Assembly (NCBI GenBank): GCA_030762935.1
Contig: CM060896.1
Span: forward strand, 14,372,027-14,436,026
DNA from: Hymenopus coronatus
Taxonomy: Eukaryota; Arthropoda; Insecta; Mantodea; Hymenopodidae
Length of the DNA: 64,000 nucleotides
Direction: 5' to 3'
Shown here: positions 21,851 to 32,363 of the stretch, in pieces
Layout of the letters: every line of letters starts with the position of its first letter
Position numbering within the stretch: position 1 is the first letter of the stretch
Made by a program: the position numbers and the translations under genes
Notes under the pieces: generated by a model
The model's input: the letters and a program-made list of their open reading frames with translations, nothing else
Told to the model about the DNA's origin: nothing
The model's database searches: none

Positions 21851-22203
21851 AACAAATGTAAATGGCGTGTTATTTATGGACGCTCTTTAACTGCTGTGGT
21901 TCTCGGCATCCCATTCTATAATAGGCGTGAAAGACCGATTAATTTTGCTCGGAGACCTCTCTATCAGGCTTCAGGTTCTTTTACGTGCCGTAAATCTACG
22001 ACGCGGGACCAAGTGCTTTACTTCCCTTCCGAAGGAAGTCATGGGTCCCGTGTCGTAGATTTATGGCACGTAAAAGAACCTCAAGCCTGATAGAGAGGTC
22101 TCCGAGCAAAATTAATCGGTCTTTCACGCCCAATTTAGAATGGGACGCTGAGAACCACAGCAGTTAAAGAGCGTCCATAAATAACACGCCATTTACATTT
22201 GGT
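21851..22203. repeat. 350-bp palindrome made from two inverted SINE 3' halves
   Basis: Left arm 21851-22028 and right arm 22029-22203 are near-perfect inverse copies, centred on CCTTCCGAAGGAAG at about 22029. Arm blocks include TAAATGGCGTGTTATTTATG, CGGTCTTTCACGCC in inverse, CGTCGTAGATTTAC-like and ACGTAAAAGAACCT. The same blocks form the 3' half of the SINE at 27377-27662 (GTGGGTCCCGTGTCGTAGAT onwards). The tRNA-like head is missing from both arms. The short spacer means that it would form a cruciform or an RNA hairpin of about 170 bp. Confidence 0.88.
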
Positions 22204-22209
22204 TTGTTC

Positions 22210-22361
22210 ACAGGTACGATAAATGTCTCAATCTTTTCGGTGATTTTGTTGAAAATTAATCATAAGAGTACAAAGCTTTTAGTAATAAAATAATTGTTTT
22301 CTATGAACTTGTCTTTTATTTATAGCATATCGGAGGTTGAAAAAAAAAAACGGCCCTCGTG
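22210..22361 (+). mobile_element. mariner 3' end fragment
   Basis: Plus-strand C-terminus HRYDKCLNLFGDFVEN with stop TAA (22258-22260 region), the 3' untranslated part, and the terminal repeat CGGCCCTCGTG followed by TA at 22362. It belongs to the same family as the two folded-back mariners. It abuts the SINE palindrome on its left. Confidence 0.85.
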
Positions 22362-22363
22362 TA

Positions 22364-23180
22364 ACGAGTGCTCCAACTTCTATTAAGTTGTAAGAGAAAA
22401 GTTGTAGCTCGAGTTATATTTAATAAGACTATTTCGTGAATAAAATAACAATGATTAGCCTATGTGGACAGGAAGAATAATATTCCTAAAGTCCCATCTG
22501 TCTTGACGTATATTTGCTTAAAATCATTGCTACATTATATTATGCGTAAAACAAACACAGATATCTTTGTATTGCTACATTCTGTTGTTTTGGCTTAGTA
22601 AAGCATAACTGCAATTAATATGTCTGTTGGAACTTCCGCCATTATGTACGGGAATATCACTGCACACTGATATTCAGAGAGAAAGCAAATGCACGTGGCT
22701 ATGATAAAAAACTATTAAAATGGAGAGATAATAAGGTCCAATTGGTTGGAATTTTACGCGCCAAAGTACTGGATTGGCCACTTGCTACGTTCACGTGTCA
22801 TGAACAAAATAGTCGATATAATCAGTTGAGGTGTCTCGTGTAAACCAGCTGATGCAAACAGCATTGTACCTGATGATCCTGCAAGCTTTATGTCTGGGGA
22901 CTGCACATTTTGAGAAACCTATCGTGTGTTGTGGGTGTTTGTTATCTTGACAGTACAATAGATTTCTGTTTATTAACGTTTTTACTTATACTTATCTTGT
23001 CTATCTTCAGGTATTATTTTAGAATTTTCATCAACCAAGTAAAAGTCAACCACTTTCTTGGTTTCCCCTTCTCAGCATTTTGACTTTCCTTCGATCAGGC
23101 TTTGACAAAATGCCATTCTTGGTCACTAGTGCATGTGCTCAAGTATTATACACTCAGAAACTTAAACATTTCACTCACTC
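22364..23180. other. Unassigned, about 0.8 kb
   Basis: AT-rich sequence without long open frames, repeats or motifs that I can identify. It may be ordinary intergenic or intronic DNA. Confidence 0.35.
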
Positions 23181-23826
23181 TTTTACTTTCTCTAATATGT
23201 ATGTACAATGCACATATTAGATAGAGAAGGTATTGTATTCCACCCACAAATTTAATATAGAGATTTCACCAGAAGTACATGCTTTGAGACCCCCTGAATA
23301 AAAAAAAGTTAGAAACATGTCTCTCTCTCTGTCAGTGGGCAGCATAGCTCAAAAACGAAAAGTCGGTTAACTGCCAAACTGGTATTTAAATTAAGTATCT
23401 TTCAAGGATGTGGCACGAAGATTTTCTGAAAATCCCCCCTTCCCGAAACTACGATTTTTTTTTTTTTATTTTCTTAAAAATGGCTCTAACGATTTTGATT
23501 AAAATACGTTATATTTAAGACATGTTTACGACAAACGAAATGTTGAATTTTCTGAAGAACTCTTCATTTTGGATGACTTTTCTATAACAGGCGAACCATA
23601 AGAGGAAAGAAAAACTTACTACGTAAAAAATGTAGATCTCTGGATTTCAACCAGATTTTAAAAGATATGACTATCGTTTTAGCCTGGTGTATTTCCCTTC
23701 TACGTAGAAGAAAGCACTTCCGCTAATGCCTATCTCGATTTGCATGAAGTAGATAAAGGATTAATGTTTTTAACAATAATTTGTTACTCAGATGCAGAGA
23801 AAGTTATGTGAGTGGAACACAGCAGA
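23181..23826 (+). mobile_element. HLR1 repeat with variant head hairpin and internal deletions
   Basis: The head stem here is CTAATATGT / ACATATTAG inside the ACTTTCTCTA / TAGAGAAGG frame, a different stem sequence that still pairs. The microsatellite is TCTCTCTCTCTGTC (23323 region) instead of GT. A deletion of about 130 bp occurs after 23640. The tail ends ACACAGCAGATG at 23826. Confidence 0.78.
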
Positions 23827-24085
23827 TGATGAAGATGCTGCTGGAACTGTCAACCGCTAAAGTGTTTCTTACATAATGTGCAGAGTTTCTCTCCAGGGAT
23901 CACAATCTATCCATTGTTTCTTAATTCCTTGACCTCTTTCAAAGTTATTGTATGCAACGCTGATTTAATTGGCCGCTTATGCATCTTGAATACAGCCCAA
24001 GTGTTGGGAATAAATAACAGCTTCATCTCGAGGTTACTGCGCCAAAGAATAAGTTCCTGCTTCTTTTAAGTATATTCCAATGCCT
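23827..24085. other. Unassigned short interval
   Basis: A plus-strand frame of 63 codons (23878-24069) has no motif I recognise. Confidence 0.25.
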
Positions 24086-24748
24086 TAAAAATCTGATGTG
24101 TTCCATTCACATGACTTTCTCTACATCTCTGAAAAGCTTATACTTCTATTTACTTCATGCTAATCGAGAAAAAATTAGTAGAAATAGTCATATTACTTGC
24201 TTCCTTATAAGTAGGAGTGAAATAAGGGAATACCATACGTTAAAGTGATGGTCAAAAGCTGGTTGCTATGTGATTGAGGTTCCTTTGTTTGTATGGACAG
24301 GAGTTGACAAATTCCTGTATGAGAAAAGCAAGTTTTCTAAAGTTGAAACCAAAAACAAGAAATATATATAAAAAACAATCAACTCTACGAAAAAAATGCA
24401 TATAACATGAATTGTGTGTTTTAAAGTTTTCATCATATTTTGTGTGGCAAGTTTTTGTCCATCTCTTACGGTTTACTAATTATGTAAAATCCAGCAAAAT
24501 TTGTTCAGAATAAAGAGGTCTTCAGAGGCTATTCCCAGAAAGTTCAAGATACATACATTTTATTTGTTGTGTAAATATTTTAATATACGTATTTAATCAA
24601 AATCGTTAGAGCTATTTTTGAGATAGTCAAAAATTTTTCCATGTAAAGGGTGGTTTGGGGTGATGGATTTTCTTGAAAATCTTCACCCTTGGAGGATACT
24701 GAACTTAAATATGAAGTTTCTTATTTAATGGAGCTATGCTGCCCACAG

Positions 24749-24799
<51 letters not shown>

Positions 24800-24940
24800 G
24801 ACATTTTTCTAAGCATGCTTATTTTGGATTCAAGGGGTTCTCAATGCATATATTTCCGGTGAAACCTCGGTATCGACTTATTGGGTGCATTACAATACCT
24901 ACTCTATTACTATATACATAGTATATGTAGAGAAAGTAAT
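24086..24940 (-). mobile_element. HLR1 repeat, full-length, with (CA)n
   Basis: It runs from AAAAATCTGATGTG (24086) to the head and GTAGAGAAAGTAAT (24940). The pure CA run is at 24752-24797, one of the longest in the window. Length is 0.855 kb. Confidence 0.87.
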
Positions 24941-26090
24941 GTGTTTCATTTATGACTTTCTCAAAATCCTTGCAATAAATTTAAAACGCGTGTTCTTCTA
25001 TTTACTTCATGCTAATCGAGAGATTAAACATTAGCAGAAATGCTTCCTTGTAAGTAGAAGGGATATAATGGAATACACTAGGCTAAAGTGAGATATTAAT
25101 GAAATAAATATGTTGAATTAAGTTCTTATTATATTATGAGTGCAATTTTTACTTAAATTAATTTAACTTAATAATAATAATAATAATAATAATCATAATA
25201 ATAATAATAATAACACTAAATTATAAATTCATTCCAGTGAATAAAAAATGTTATAAAAACTGCAGAAAAATAATTAGTAAAATGCTATTTGCGAGGAACA
25301 TTACCTCATATCGATAAGATAAATTGATATATTTGACACGAAGGAGACATTTATCTTTATTTTTAATTTTTTTTTAATTTAGGGTTAAACATCCTCTGTT
25401 AAACGTGTATTTTGTTAAACAATAAAGTAATTAAGGGCTTTTAGTCCTTTAAAATCTTTTCAAACTTGGTTGCATGTAATTTAAATTCATTTCTTTGGAT
25501 TGCCAGGAGTTGACAAATTCCCATAAGAGAAATTTTCAAGTATTTTAAAATTGAAACCAATAACAAGGAATATCTAAAAAATGGCCAACTCAAAAAAAGT
25601 ATATGACGTAAATTGTGAGTTTTAACGAGATCTACAGTTTTTGGGCAATAAGTTTTTGTCTATCTCTTGCGTTTTACCAGTTTTGCAAAATTAATCTAGA
25701 ATGAAGAGCACTTCAAAGACTATTCCCAGAAAATTCAAAATATACATTCTATCTATCATACATTGTGTTTAAAGTACGGCATTTTAATAAAAATCGTTTG
25801 AGCCATTTTTGAGAAAATAAAATATTTGGAACATTTTTCCAAGTAAAGGGTAGTATGGAGCGGGGGGGGGGGGTTTCTCTAAACTTCCAAGTTTGGTATT
25901 TTACCGTCTTTTCGTTTTCGACTGATCTTATTCACACACACACACATATATTATATATGGACCTTTTTTATTTTTTGATTCAGGGGATCCTAAAACACGT
26001 ATTTCCGGTGTAATCTCGGTATCGGATTTTTGAGGAGAGTGCAATACCTTATCTACCTACGTAGGTACTATGAGTAGAGAAAGAAAAAGT
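24941..26090 (-). mobile_element. HLR1 repeat interrupted by AT-rich DNA
   Basis: The minus-sense tail begins right after the previous copy (TGTTTCATTTATGACTTTC). Bases 25105-25490 are foreign AT-rich DNA. HLR1 resumes at GGATTGCCAGGAGTTGACAA and runs to GAGTAGAGAAAG at 26085. A G-run (25861-25871) replaces the GGGGTGGGGG block. Confidence 0.75.
25105..25490. repeat. AT-rich insert with (AAT)n microsatellite
   Basis: It contains imperfect (AAT)n at 25162-25214 and no gene. I see no convincing terminal repeats or target duplication, so whether it was inserted or is expanded local DNA is open. Confidence 0.5.
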
Positions 26091-26367
26091 ACTAATGCTG
26101 TCTTTCACCAAAAAGCTACTCATACTGCATACGAAACTGCTACCTTTCATTTTATGTATTTAGAAGTAAAGAAATAATAATACTAATAATAACAACAACA
26201 ACCCTGTAAGCTCAGTGGCATTTGAAGATGCGGCAGTATAAAAAAAGCATAATTTTATTGATTAAAATTTACTTATTGAGGCTGAATATAATAAAATATT
26301 AAGTAAAACTAGTCAATCACAGCAGCACACTCCATTAGGTAATTTAAAAATATTATACATCTATCTG

Positions 26368-26509
26368 ATAAAATCTGATGTGTTCCATCACATGACTTTC
26401 TCTACATCTCTGCAACAAATTAATGTTAAAAAGCTTATTCTTCTATCTACTTCATACTAATCGAGATATACACATCAGCAGAAATTGTCCTTATTACTTG
26501 GTCCCTATA
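26368..26509 (-). mobile_element. HLR1 tail fragment
   Basis: Minus-sense tail AAAATCTGATGTGTTCC through ATTACTTGGTCCCTA. It is interrupted by the next element at a TA. Confidence 0.8.
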
Positions 26510-26511
26510 TA

Positions 26512-27355
26512 CAGGGTTACTACAAAAGAAATAGACAACTTCAACTGCCTGTAAAACAAAAACTATTAGAGATACCAACCTAATTATTTTGAAGGTATGT
26601 TGAGAAACTCTCAAAGTTTTGTTTGTTACTATTGGTAACGCTGTAGTGTTTTGTTTGTTGTTGCAGAAGCTGAAATGGCGGAAAATCCTGTGGAAAAGGC
26701 ATATTGCGAGTTGGAATTTGCTAGCACGCAATCAGCAACTGTTGTCCAACGACATTTTAGAACACGTTACCACAAAAATGAAATGATGCGCTCACAAAAA
26801 CCAGCATCGTCTTCATCATGTCGCAACATGTCGATGCAAAAGTCACGCCGTATGACCTTATCTTCTTCACTCAGAAACTGCAACATCTGTAATCTGTAAG
26901 GCATCATGTGCAGTCGCTTCCGCAAGATTTTCCATACAGTTTGCTGTGGAATTTGTAATTGCATGCTTGCCCTAGATGTCGATTTCTGTGAGCTTCTTGT
27001 GTAGGCAGAACGAACACGTTCAACGTTTTCTTCCGAAACTCTTGGTCTTCCCGAGCTCTTCCCTTTGCACAAACATCCCGTTGTCTCGAATTGTCTATAC
27101 CAGTCGTGGATTGTCTAGTCGGTGACGTTTTGTGGTAACGTGTTCTAAAATGTCGTTGGACAACAGTTGCAGATTGCGTTCTAGCAAATTCCAACACGCA
27201 ATATGCCTTTTCCACAGGATTTTCCATCATTTCAATAGTAACAAACGAAACTTTGAGAGTTTCTCAACAAACCTCCAAAATAATTAGGTTGCTATTTCTA
27301 ATAGTTTTTGTTTTACAGGCAGTTGAAGTTGTCTATTTCTTTTGTAGTAACCCTG
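26512..27355. mobile_element. Folded-back Tc1/IS630-type element with TA duplication
   Basis: TA at 26510-26511 and 27356-27357. The two ends are the same 5' end inverted: CAGGGTTACTACAAAAGAAA on both, followed by GACAACTTCAACTGCCTG. Each arm continues into the transposase N-terminus: plus strand from 26675 (MAENPVEKAYCELEFAS), minus strand from about 27230 (MMENPVEKAYCVLEFAR). The left arm is about 265 bp long and the right arm extends further into the gene. The two meet near 26780. Confidence 0.87.
26767..27230 (-). pseudogene. Tc1/IS630-type transposase N-terminal half
   Basis: Minus strand: MMENPVEKAYCVLEFARTQS with the first helix-turn-helix (TVVQRHFRTRYHKT). A frameshift follows, then CKGKSSGRPRVSEENVERVR, a second helix-turn-helix (PQQTVWKILRKRLHMMPYRL) and EEDKVIRRDFCIDMLR up to GFCERIISF. 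The sequence stops just before the first catalytic Asp (the family has a …FSDE… motif there). Two tandem helix-turn-helix units with a GRPR hook are the usual DNA-binding part of this superfamily. The catalytic domain is entirely missing and replaced by the inverted left arm. Confidence 0.82.
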
Positions 27356-27376
27356 TATGTATGTATATATATATAT

Positions 27377-27662
27377 CGCCCTCCGTGGTATAATGGTTAC
27401 CATACTAACTGCATATACCCAAGGTCGCGGGATCAAACCCGGCAGGGGACGATGGATTTTTTCAGGCGTAAAAATCCTTAGCATGGTCGGAAGGGAAGTA
27501 AAGCCGTGGGTCCCGTGTCGTAGATTTACGGCACGTAAAAGAACCTCAAGCCTTATAAGAGAGGCCTCTGAGGAAAATTAAGAGGTCTTTCACGCACAAT
27601 TTAGAATGCGACGCTGAGAACCACAGCAGTTAAAGAGCGTCCATAAATACATTTACATTTTT
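27377..27662 (+). mobile_element. tRNA-derived SINE, family S1
   Basis: The head is tRNA-like: A box TGGTATAATGGTTACC (27386-27401), B box GGGATCAAACCC (27429-27440). The body is ATTTTTTCAGGCG, GTGGGTCCCGTGTCGTAGAT, ACGTAAAAGAACCTCAAG and GGTCTTTCACGC. The 3' end is CCATAAATACATTTACA and a T-run. Length is about 285 bp. Its 3' half is the building block of the palindrome at 21851-22203. It lies beside an (AT)n stretch and I could not define a target duplication. Confidence 0.85.
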
Positions 27663-28453
27663 TTTTATTTATATCATGCTAATCAAGGTAAACATAAGCA
27701 GAATTAGTCTTATTACTAGCTTCTTGTAAGTAGAAGAGAAATAAGAAAATGCACAGGCTAAAGCGATAGTCTCCTTTTAAAAGTCGGTCGCTATGTGAAA
27801 TTCCAAACTCTTTGCTTTTCAGGAGTAAAGAAACGAGAAGAAAGATGTCTTCCCGATTGAAAAAAGTTTTAAATGGCTAAAATTGAAACAAATAATTCGG
27901 AATATCTCGAAAACGGTTAATTCATTAAAAAAAACAAAAACAAAAAAAAAACATAAATTGTGTGTTTTAATGAGCTCTATATTTTTGTGTACTAATTTTT
28001 GTATATCTGTTACGGTTTGCCATTTATACATAAGTATTCTAGAATGAAGAGGTCTTCAGAGGCTATTCCCAGAAAATTCAAGAGATACTTTCGTTTGTCA
28101 TAAAAATATCTTAAATATAAGTTATTTGAATCAAAATCATTACAGCCATTTTTGAGAAAATGAAAATTTTCGAAAAATGTTGCATGTAATGGGTAGTTTT
28201 GGGCGATGGGATTTTCTTGAAAATCTTTGTGTCGCATCCTTGGAAGATACCAAACCTAAATACCAAGTTTGGTACTTAACGGTCTTTTCGTTTTTGAGCT
28301 GTGCTGTCCACACACACACACACACTTTTCTAAAAACAATTTTGTTCAGGGTGTCTCAAAACATGTATTACCGATGAAATCTCGGTATCGAATTTTTGGG
28401 TGCAACAGAATAGCTTCTCTATACACTATAAATACTGCGTATAGGGAAAGTAA
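27663..28453 (-). mobile_element. HLR1 repeat, minus, tail tip missing
   Basis: It starts inside the tail region (TATCATGCTAATCAAGG) next to the SINE and runs to the head (ATAGGGAAAGTAAAG, 28453). Subfamily details (ACGAGAAGAAAGATGTCTTC) match the copies at 33754-34420, 41008-41898 and 47090-48015. Confidence 0.8.
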
Positions 28454-28713
28454 AGACTCTTTAGGGTTGAAGTCTGTTAGCCTGTAACTTGAAATTCCGA
28501 TATCTCAGCAACTAATCATCACACACAATACATTACAATTTAAAAGTATTCTTATAGCACAATTTGTATAAACATGTGTGTTGTGTGGTGCCATTTTCTG
28601 CATGAGTTTGCCGTAAAAGACCTGCAGTAAGGTTCCTTCTCTCTCGCTCTCTTAATTTTTACCACTTAGAAAAAAATAATTCAAAATGAAGAGGACTTTA
28701 CAGATTGTTCCCA

Positions 28714-28880
28714 GTGCTATGCGCAGTGTTAGCGCAACTGTCTCGGACATGAGGGATCAGGGTTCGATTCTCGGTACCAGAGTGGTTATTTTCTCCCCTA
28801 CTGGACGCCGTGGTCGGGTTGTGGTTTTTCCCATAATCCCGCCCCGGTCATTGACCGACTTTTGAATTCAATCATCATCA
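28714..28880 (+). mobile_element. tRNA-derived SINE fragment
   Basis: A-box-like AGTGTTAGCGCAACTG (28731 region) and B box GGTTCGATTCTC (28770 region) at tRNA-like spacing, followed by GGTTGTGGTTTTTCCCATAA and CCCGCCCCGG. The head pattern is like that of the SINE at 43798. The boundaries are approximate and there is no clear duplication. Confidence 0.6.
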
Positions 28881-28926
28881 TGTTCATGGTATCTTAAATA
28901 TGTGGTATTTTACTTAAACTCATTAG

Positions 28927-29565
28927 TAGGGATAGTAACTTGGGGACCGATAGCGAGACACATGCTGATACCAGTTACATACCTACCGAGTAGAGACCGA
29001 CTGCACGCGCCGCATGTGTAGCAACGAGCAGTATTTTATGTTGTATATTACAATACTGTTACACGCGTTTGCAAAAAGAGTCGGATTTTCAATATTGCGT
29101 GAAATACGAAATATGCTACTGAAATGATTGCTGATGGAGTATCTTACCCAATAGTCGATGATGTGTCCTATTTCTATTTTGCTCCAATCACATCTTGTGA
29201 TGTAGAGCGAAGTTTCTCACAATTTAAAGCCTGTTTACGTGCCAATCGGAGACGATTCACATTTGAGACGTTACGCATGTATCGTTTGTGCATTGTAATC
29301 TATGTATCTTGAAAATAAAACAGTTAATGATGCTGATGACTTGTTACACAACAGCAATTGAATGTATGTAAATATTAAAATTGTTAGTTGCCGTAAATCA
29401 GTGTTATTTATGTTTACCTCAACCGTTTTCCACTGCTAGTGAAAACACCACAGTCCCATTTTCCTTCTATTAGTACACACTGCATTGTCAACACATCACA
29501 ACTATATACCATGCTGCGCTAACTTCGGTTCTGTCCCGCTATAGGTCCCCAAGTTGCTGTCCCTT
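28927..29565 (+). mobile_element. hAT element, internally deleted, with 8-bp duplication
   Basis: Duplication CTCATTAG (28919-28926) and CTCATAAG (29566-29573), one mismatch. Ends are inverted: TAGGGATAGTAACTTGGGGA and AAGGGACAGCAACTTGGGGA. Length is 639 bp. It retains the last coding part of a hAT transposase. Confidence 0.85.
29124..29312 (+). pseudogene. hAT transposase C-terminal dimerisation fragment
   Basis: An open frame of 62 codons contains APITSCDVERSFSQFKACLR then ANRRRFTFETLRMY, the hallmark C-terminal (hATC) segment of one insect hAT branch, in which SxDVERSFSxYK is followed by NRRxFTFE. The segment mediates dimer formation in active hAT enzymes. The catalytic core and zinc finger are missing. 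The end (RLCIVIYVS) is altered relative to the family. Confidence 0.8.
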
Positions 29566-29984
29566 CTCATAAGTGTTAGATTTGAGATAACTAAACCTTT
29601 CGAAACATTTTCCATGTAAATCGTAGCTGATGTGAGGGGTTTTCTTGAAAATCTTCGGGTCGCATATTTAGTATTAAAGGAATATCTCTGTTTAAAGTTT
29701 TGCTGTTTATATATACATCGTTTTTCTAAAGGTGCTTTTCTTGTTCAGTAAGCCTCAAAACGAATATTTCCGATTAAATATCGGTATTTTCTATACATTA
29801 CAGGCATAGCTACACGAAAGAGAAAGAACACGTTATGGAAACTACTGCAACCTTGTTTATGTGGGAGCCGAATTAAAATGTGAATGATGTTCAGGAAGCG
29901 ACTGGAAGCCATCTACATGTGTCGGCGCATTGGTCTACGTGATTGCTTTCTTCAACTACATAGATAATATTACCACTCATATTT

Positions 29985-30120
29985 GCTATTTACGTATTTA
30001 TACAACATGATATGGAGAAAGAATTGTATAACATCCAAAATTCGATATTGAGATTTATGCTTTGATTCACCCTCCCCACTAAAAGCATTTGTACAAAAAG
30101 CTCACTGTGGATGCAATTAT

Positions 30121-30171
<51 letters not shown>

Positions 30172-30230
30172 TGGACGGCATGATTAAAAATGAATAATCC
30201 ATTAAGCACCAAATTTATATACTACTCTTT
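29985..30230 (+). mobile_element. Degenerate HLR1 head region with (GA)n
   Basis: Head remnants (ATATGGAGAAAGAATTGTAT), CATCCAAAATTCGATATTGAG, AAAAGCATTTGTACAAAAAG, then (GA)n at 30123-30170 where GT/CA usually sits, then TCCATTAAGCACCAAA. The dinucleotide has changed type within an HLR1 framework. Confidence 0.65.
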
Positions 30231-31000
30231 TCTATTCATTCCCAACATATTTCGTAAAATTTCCTCCATTCGGGGAAAATTGACGCGTAAACTTGGACTG
30301 CATGGCGGTATTTGTGTAATGCTAATACGCAGAGTAATTCTTATTCATCACTTTTCGTGATTGCGCGCCACTAAGCCATGTCAGTTTTATAAATGCGTCA
30401 TTATAAGGCAACGCTACTACCTAGATCTAATTACTATTTTCTTCAGGAATGTTCGAGGTAATTTTATTGTATTAGAATAGTATAATTGCTTTATTTGTTG
30501 TAAAATGTTGTTTCTGAAGTTATATATCTTGCTAATGTAGTGACGATTTAGTTGTGCATATATTATATCTAAGATACTGCAATAAATGTGTATAAAACAA
30601 TTGTAAATTCTAACGCTTGCTTTCACGTGAGCAATAACTCATCCTTCAACAATATAAAGACGCTCGTGGTGACTTCGACTATGATCGGCAGTGTTTGTTT
30701 CCTTATGTATATTGTATATAAATATATATTATTAATTTTATATATATACGTATATAAATTATATAATTTTATATATTTTATAGTTTTATACATTCTTATA
30801 TTTAGTCTCATGGCCTTAGCGCTATTTATTTTCTCATAATAAAATAAATGGTTGTAAATCCCAGTATACATCATCGTGCGCATTCGGCAGTTTTCGTCGA
30901 AGTTGGGCTTGGTACTTCCGAAAGGTGGAAGCAAAAGAAAAACAAATCCCAATACCTGATCAAATTCTTCAAATCTGCGAATTTTTTTAAACGACGATAC
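30231..31000. other. AT-rich interval with a hairpin-prone core
   Basis: No gene. Bases 30690-30800 are nearly pure A/T with many TATATA palindromes (for example around ATATATACGTATATA). The long frames reported in this stretch on both strands have low-complexity composition and no motif. Confidence 0.4.
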
Positions 31001-31009
31001 TTACTATGG

Positions 31010-31294
31010 TTGACACGATTCATGCTATTCTTTTCGATTCATGCGATTCTTTTTGAACGATTCTTGTTGAGACTAGCATGATTTTCGTGATTCTTTTTGA
31101 ACGACGATTCATGCCAAGATTGACACGATTCATATGATTCTTTCCTTGTAGTCGTTCATATGAACGATTCGTTCATGAATCGCCCCACGTCTATTAGTGG
31201 GTAACCAGGTTTTAACGAAGTGAAAGTGCTGTACACGATTCATATGATTCATTACTTGCAGTCGTTCATGAATCGCCCCATGTCTATATAGTGA
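31010..31294 (+). repeat. Minisatellite, part 1 (palindromic core)
   Basis: Reiterated units containing GATTCATATGATTCTTT, CGTTCATATGAACG and ATTCGTTCATGAATCG, then CCCCA(C/T)GTCTATTAGTGG and AACGAAGTGAAAGTGC. The unit is about 110-120 bp, preceded by shorter degenerate GATTCATG / TTTTTGAACGA units. The array is interrupted by a hAT element at 31295. Confidence 0.8.
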
Positions 31295-32363
31295 CAGTGG
31301 CGGCTCGTGGATTAAAACTTTAGGTGTTCACAAAATCAGCAATTTACCACCGCCGCAGCCGCTGCCGCTACTGCTAGCGCCATCACCGCAACATCAAATC
31401 TAGTAATATTAGAAACAATGATAGTGCCTAATTACAAGAATTATAAATTTGTTACGCAAATCGTCACCCAACCAGTATTTTAAAGATGTTGAATTTCTTA
31501 GTCTCCGAGAGTTAACAGCAATATGAGGCGATAAAGGGCTGAAGTCCTTTGATACAGTTCATGTGAAGAATGGTATTTACAGTGAATAATATTTACACTG
31601 TTTAAATTACGCAATTAACACCAAATTTATTTGTACAGAAATTCCACGCGCCGGTTTTTCAAAAGAGAGCAAACTTTTCTATCACTCGGTGATTAAAGTA
31701 TTTTATGCTGTTGACCAGTATCTTCTCAATAGCAAGCATTGCCAGTGCTGAAAGTCGATCTTCACCCTCGTATTCCTAATGAAGGTTTCAATTCTTTTTA
31801 TTGTGGAAAAGCATATTTCTGGTTCTGATGTAGTCATGGTCGTGTTGATAATCTTCAGTAGCTCGGTTAGTTGCGGAAAAGTTCCATCGTTGAGGTTGTT
31901 TTCTGTTTTGAACTGCTTAACTCTCTCTTAAGCTTAACTCTCGCATAAAATGCAAATTACTAAGAAAAATAGCGCCTCGCACAAAGACTGCAGATAGTTT
32001 CAACTAAATCTCAAAGATAGCAGCACCTCCTGCTGATAAACAGAACCCTGGAGGTGTTAATGTGCACGGTCGCATTGTTCTCATTTCTGGCTGTAAAATT
32101 CTGAGCTGCTTTGTTACCCGCGCAAGCGCAGAACTGCTAAACGTTAGTTATACGCTAGCACACGAGGCCTGTGCTACAAGCGTTGTTGCCACATACTCAG
32201 GTTCTCGGCTGTGTTCAATCTGAAGAGCAGAGCGCGGTATATTTAAACAAGTGGCACCGGATAGCGCATTTTATTAAATGTTTCCTGAAAGAGAAAAAGG
32301 AGATCCACTAAGAAATATTGGAGGTTCACGTGCTCTTGTGCTCCTACACAGCAGCCGCCGCTG
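31295..32363 (-). mobile_element. hAT element inserted in the minisatellite
   Basis: Left end CAGTGGCGGCTCGTGGAT, right end inverted CAGCGGCGGCTGCTGTG. The 1069-bp element splits a minisatellite unit at ATTAGTGG: ATTAGTCG follows the right end, and a diverged ATATAGTGA precedes the left one, so an old 8-bp duplication is likely. It holds a decayed transposase C-terminus on the minus strand. Confidence 0.82.
31683..31900 (-). pseudogene. hAT transposase C-terminal fragment (second hAT family)
   Basis: Minus strand: FPQLTELLKIINTTMTTSEP then EICFSTIKRIETFIRNT, a frameshift, then GEDRLSALAMLAIEKILVN. This is the hATC dimerisation region of the branch with TTMTTSExERCFSTLKRIKTFLRNTM and LNALAMLSIEK motifs (recalled). 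The Arg/Ile change in ERCFS and the frameshift show decay. It differs from the hAT at 28927-29565. Confidence 0.8.

Larger units (their letters stand above)
28645..29835 (-). mobile_element. Degenerate HLR1 copy carrying a SINE and a hAT
   Basis: HLR1 pieces: 28645-28713 (ATGAAGAGGACTTTACAG ... TTCCCAG), 28881-28926 (ATCTTAAATATGTGGTATTT) and 29566-29835 (AACATTTTCCATGTAAATCG ... ATTTCCGATTAAATATCGG, then the decayed head). The order is that of a minus copy once the SINE and hAT are removed. Confidence 0.7.

Noticed and set aside
30690..30800. AT-rich replication origin
   Set aside because: Composition alone; no supporting motif or context.
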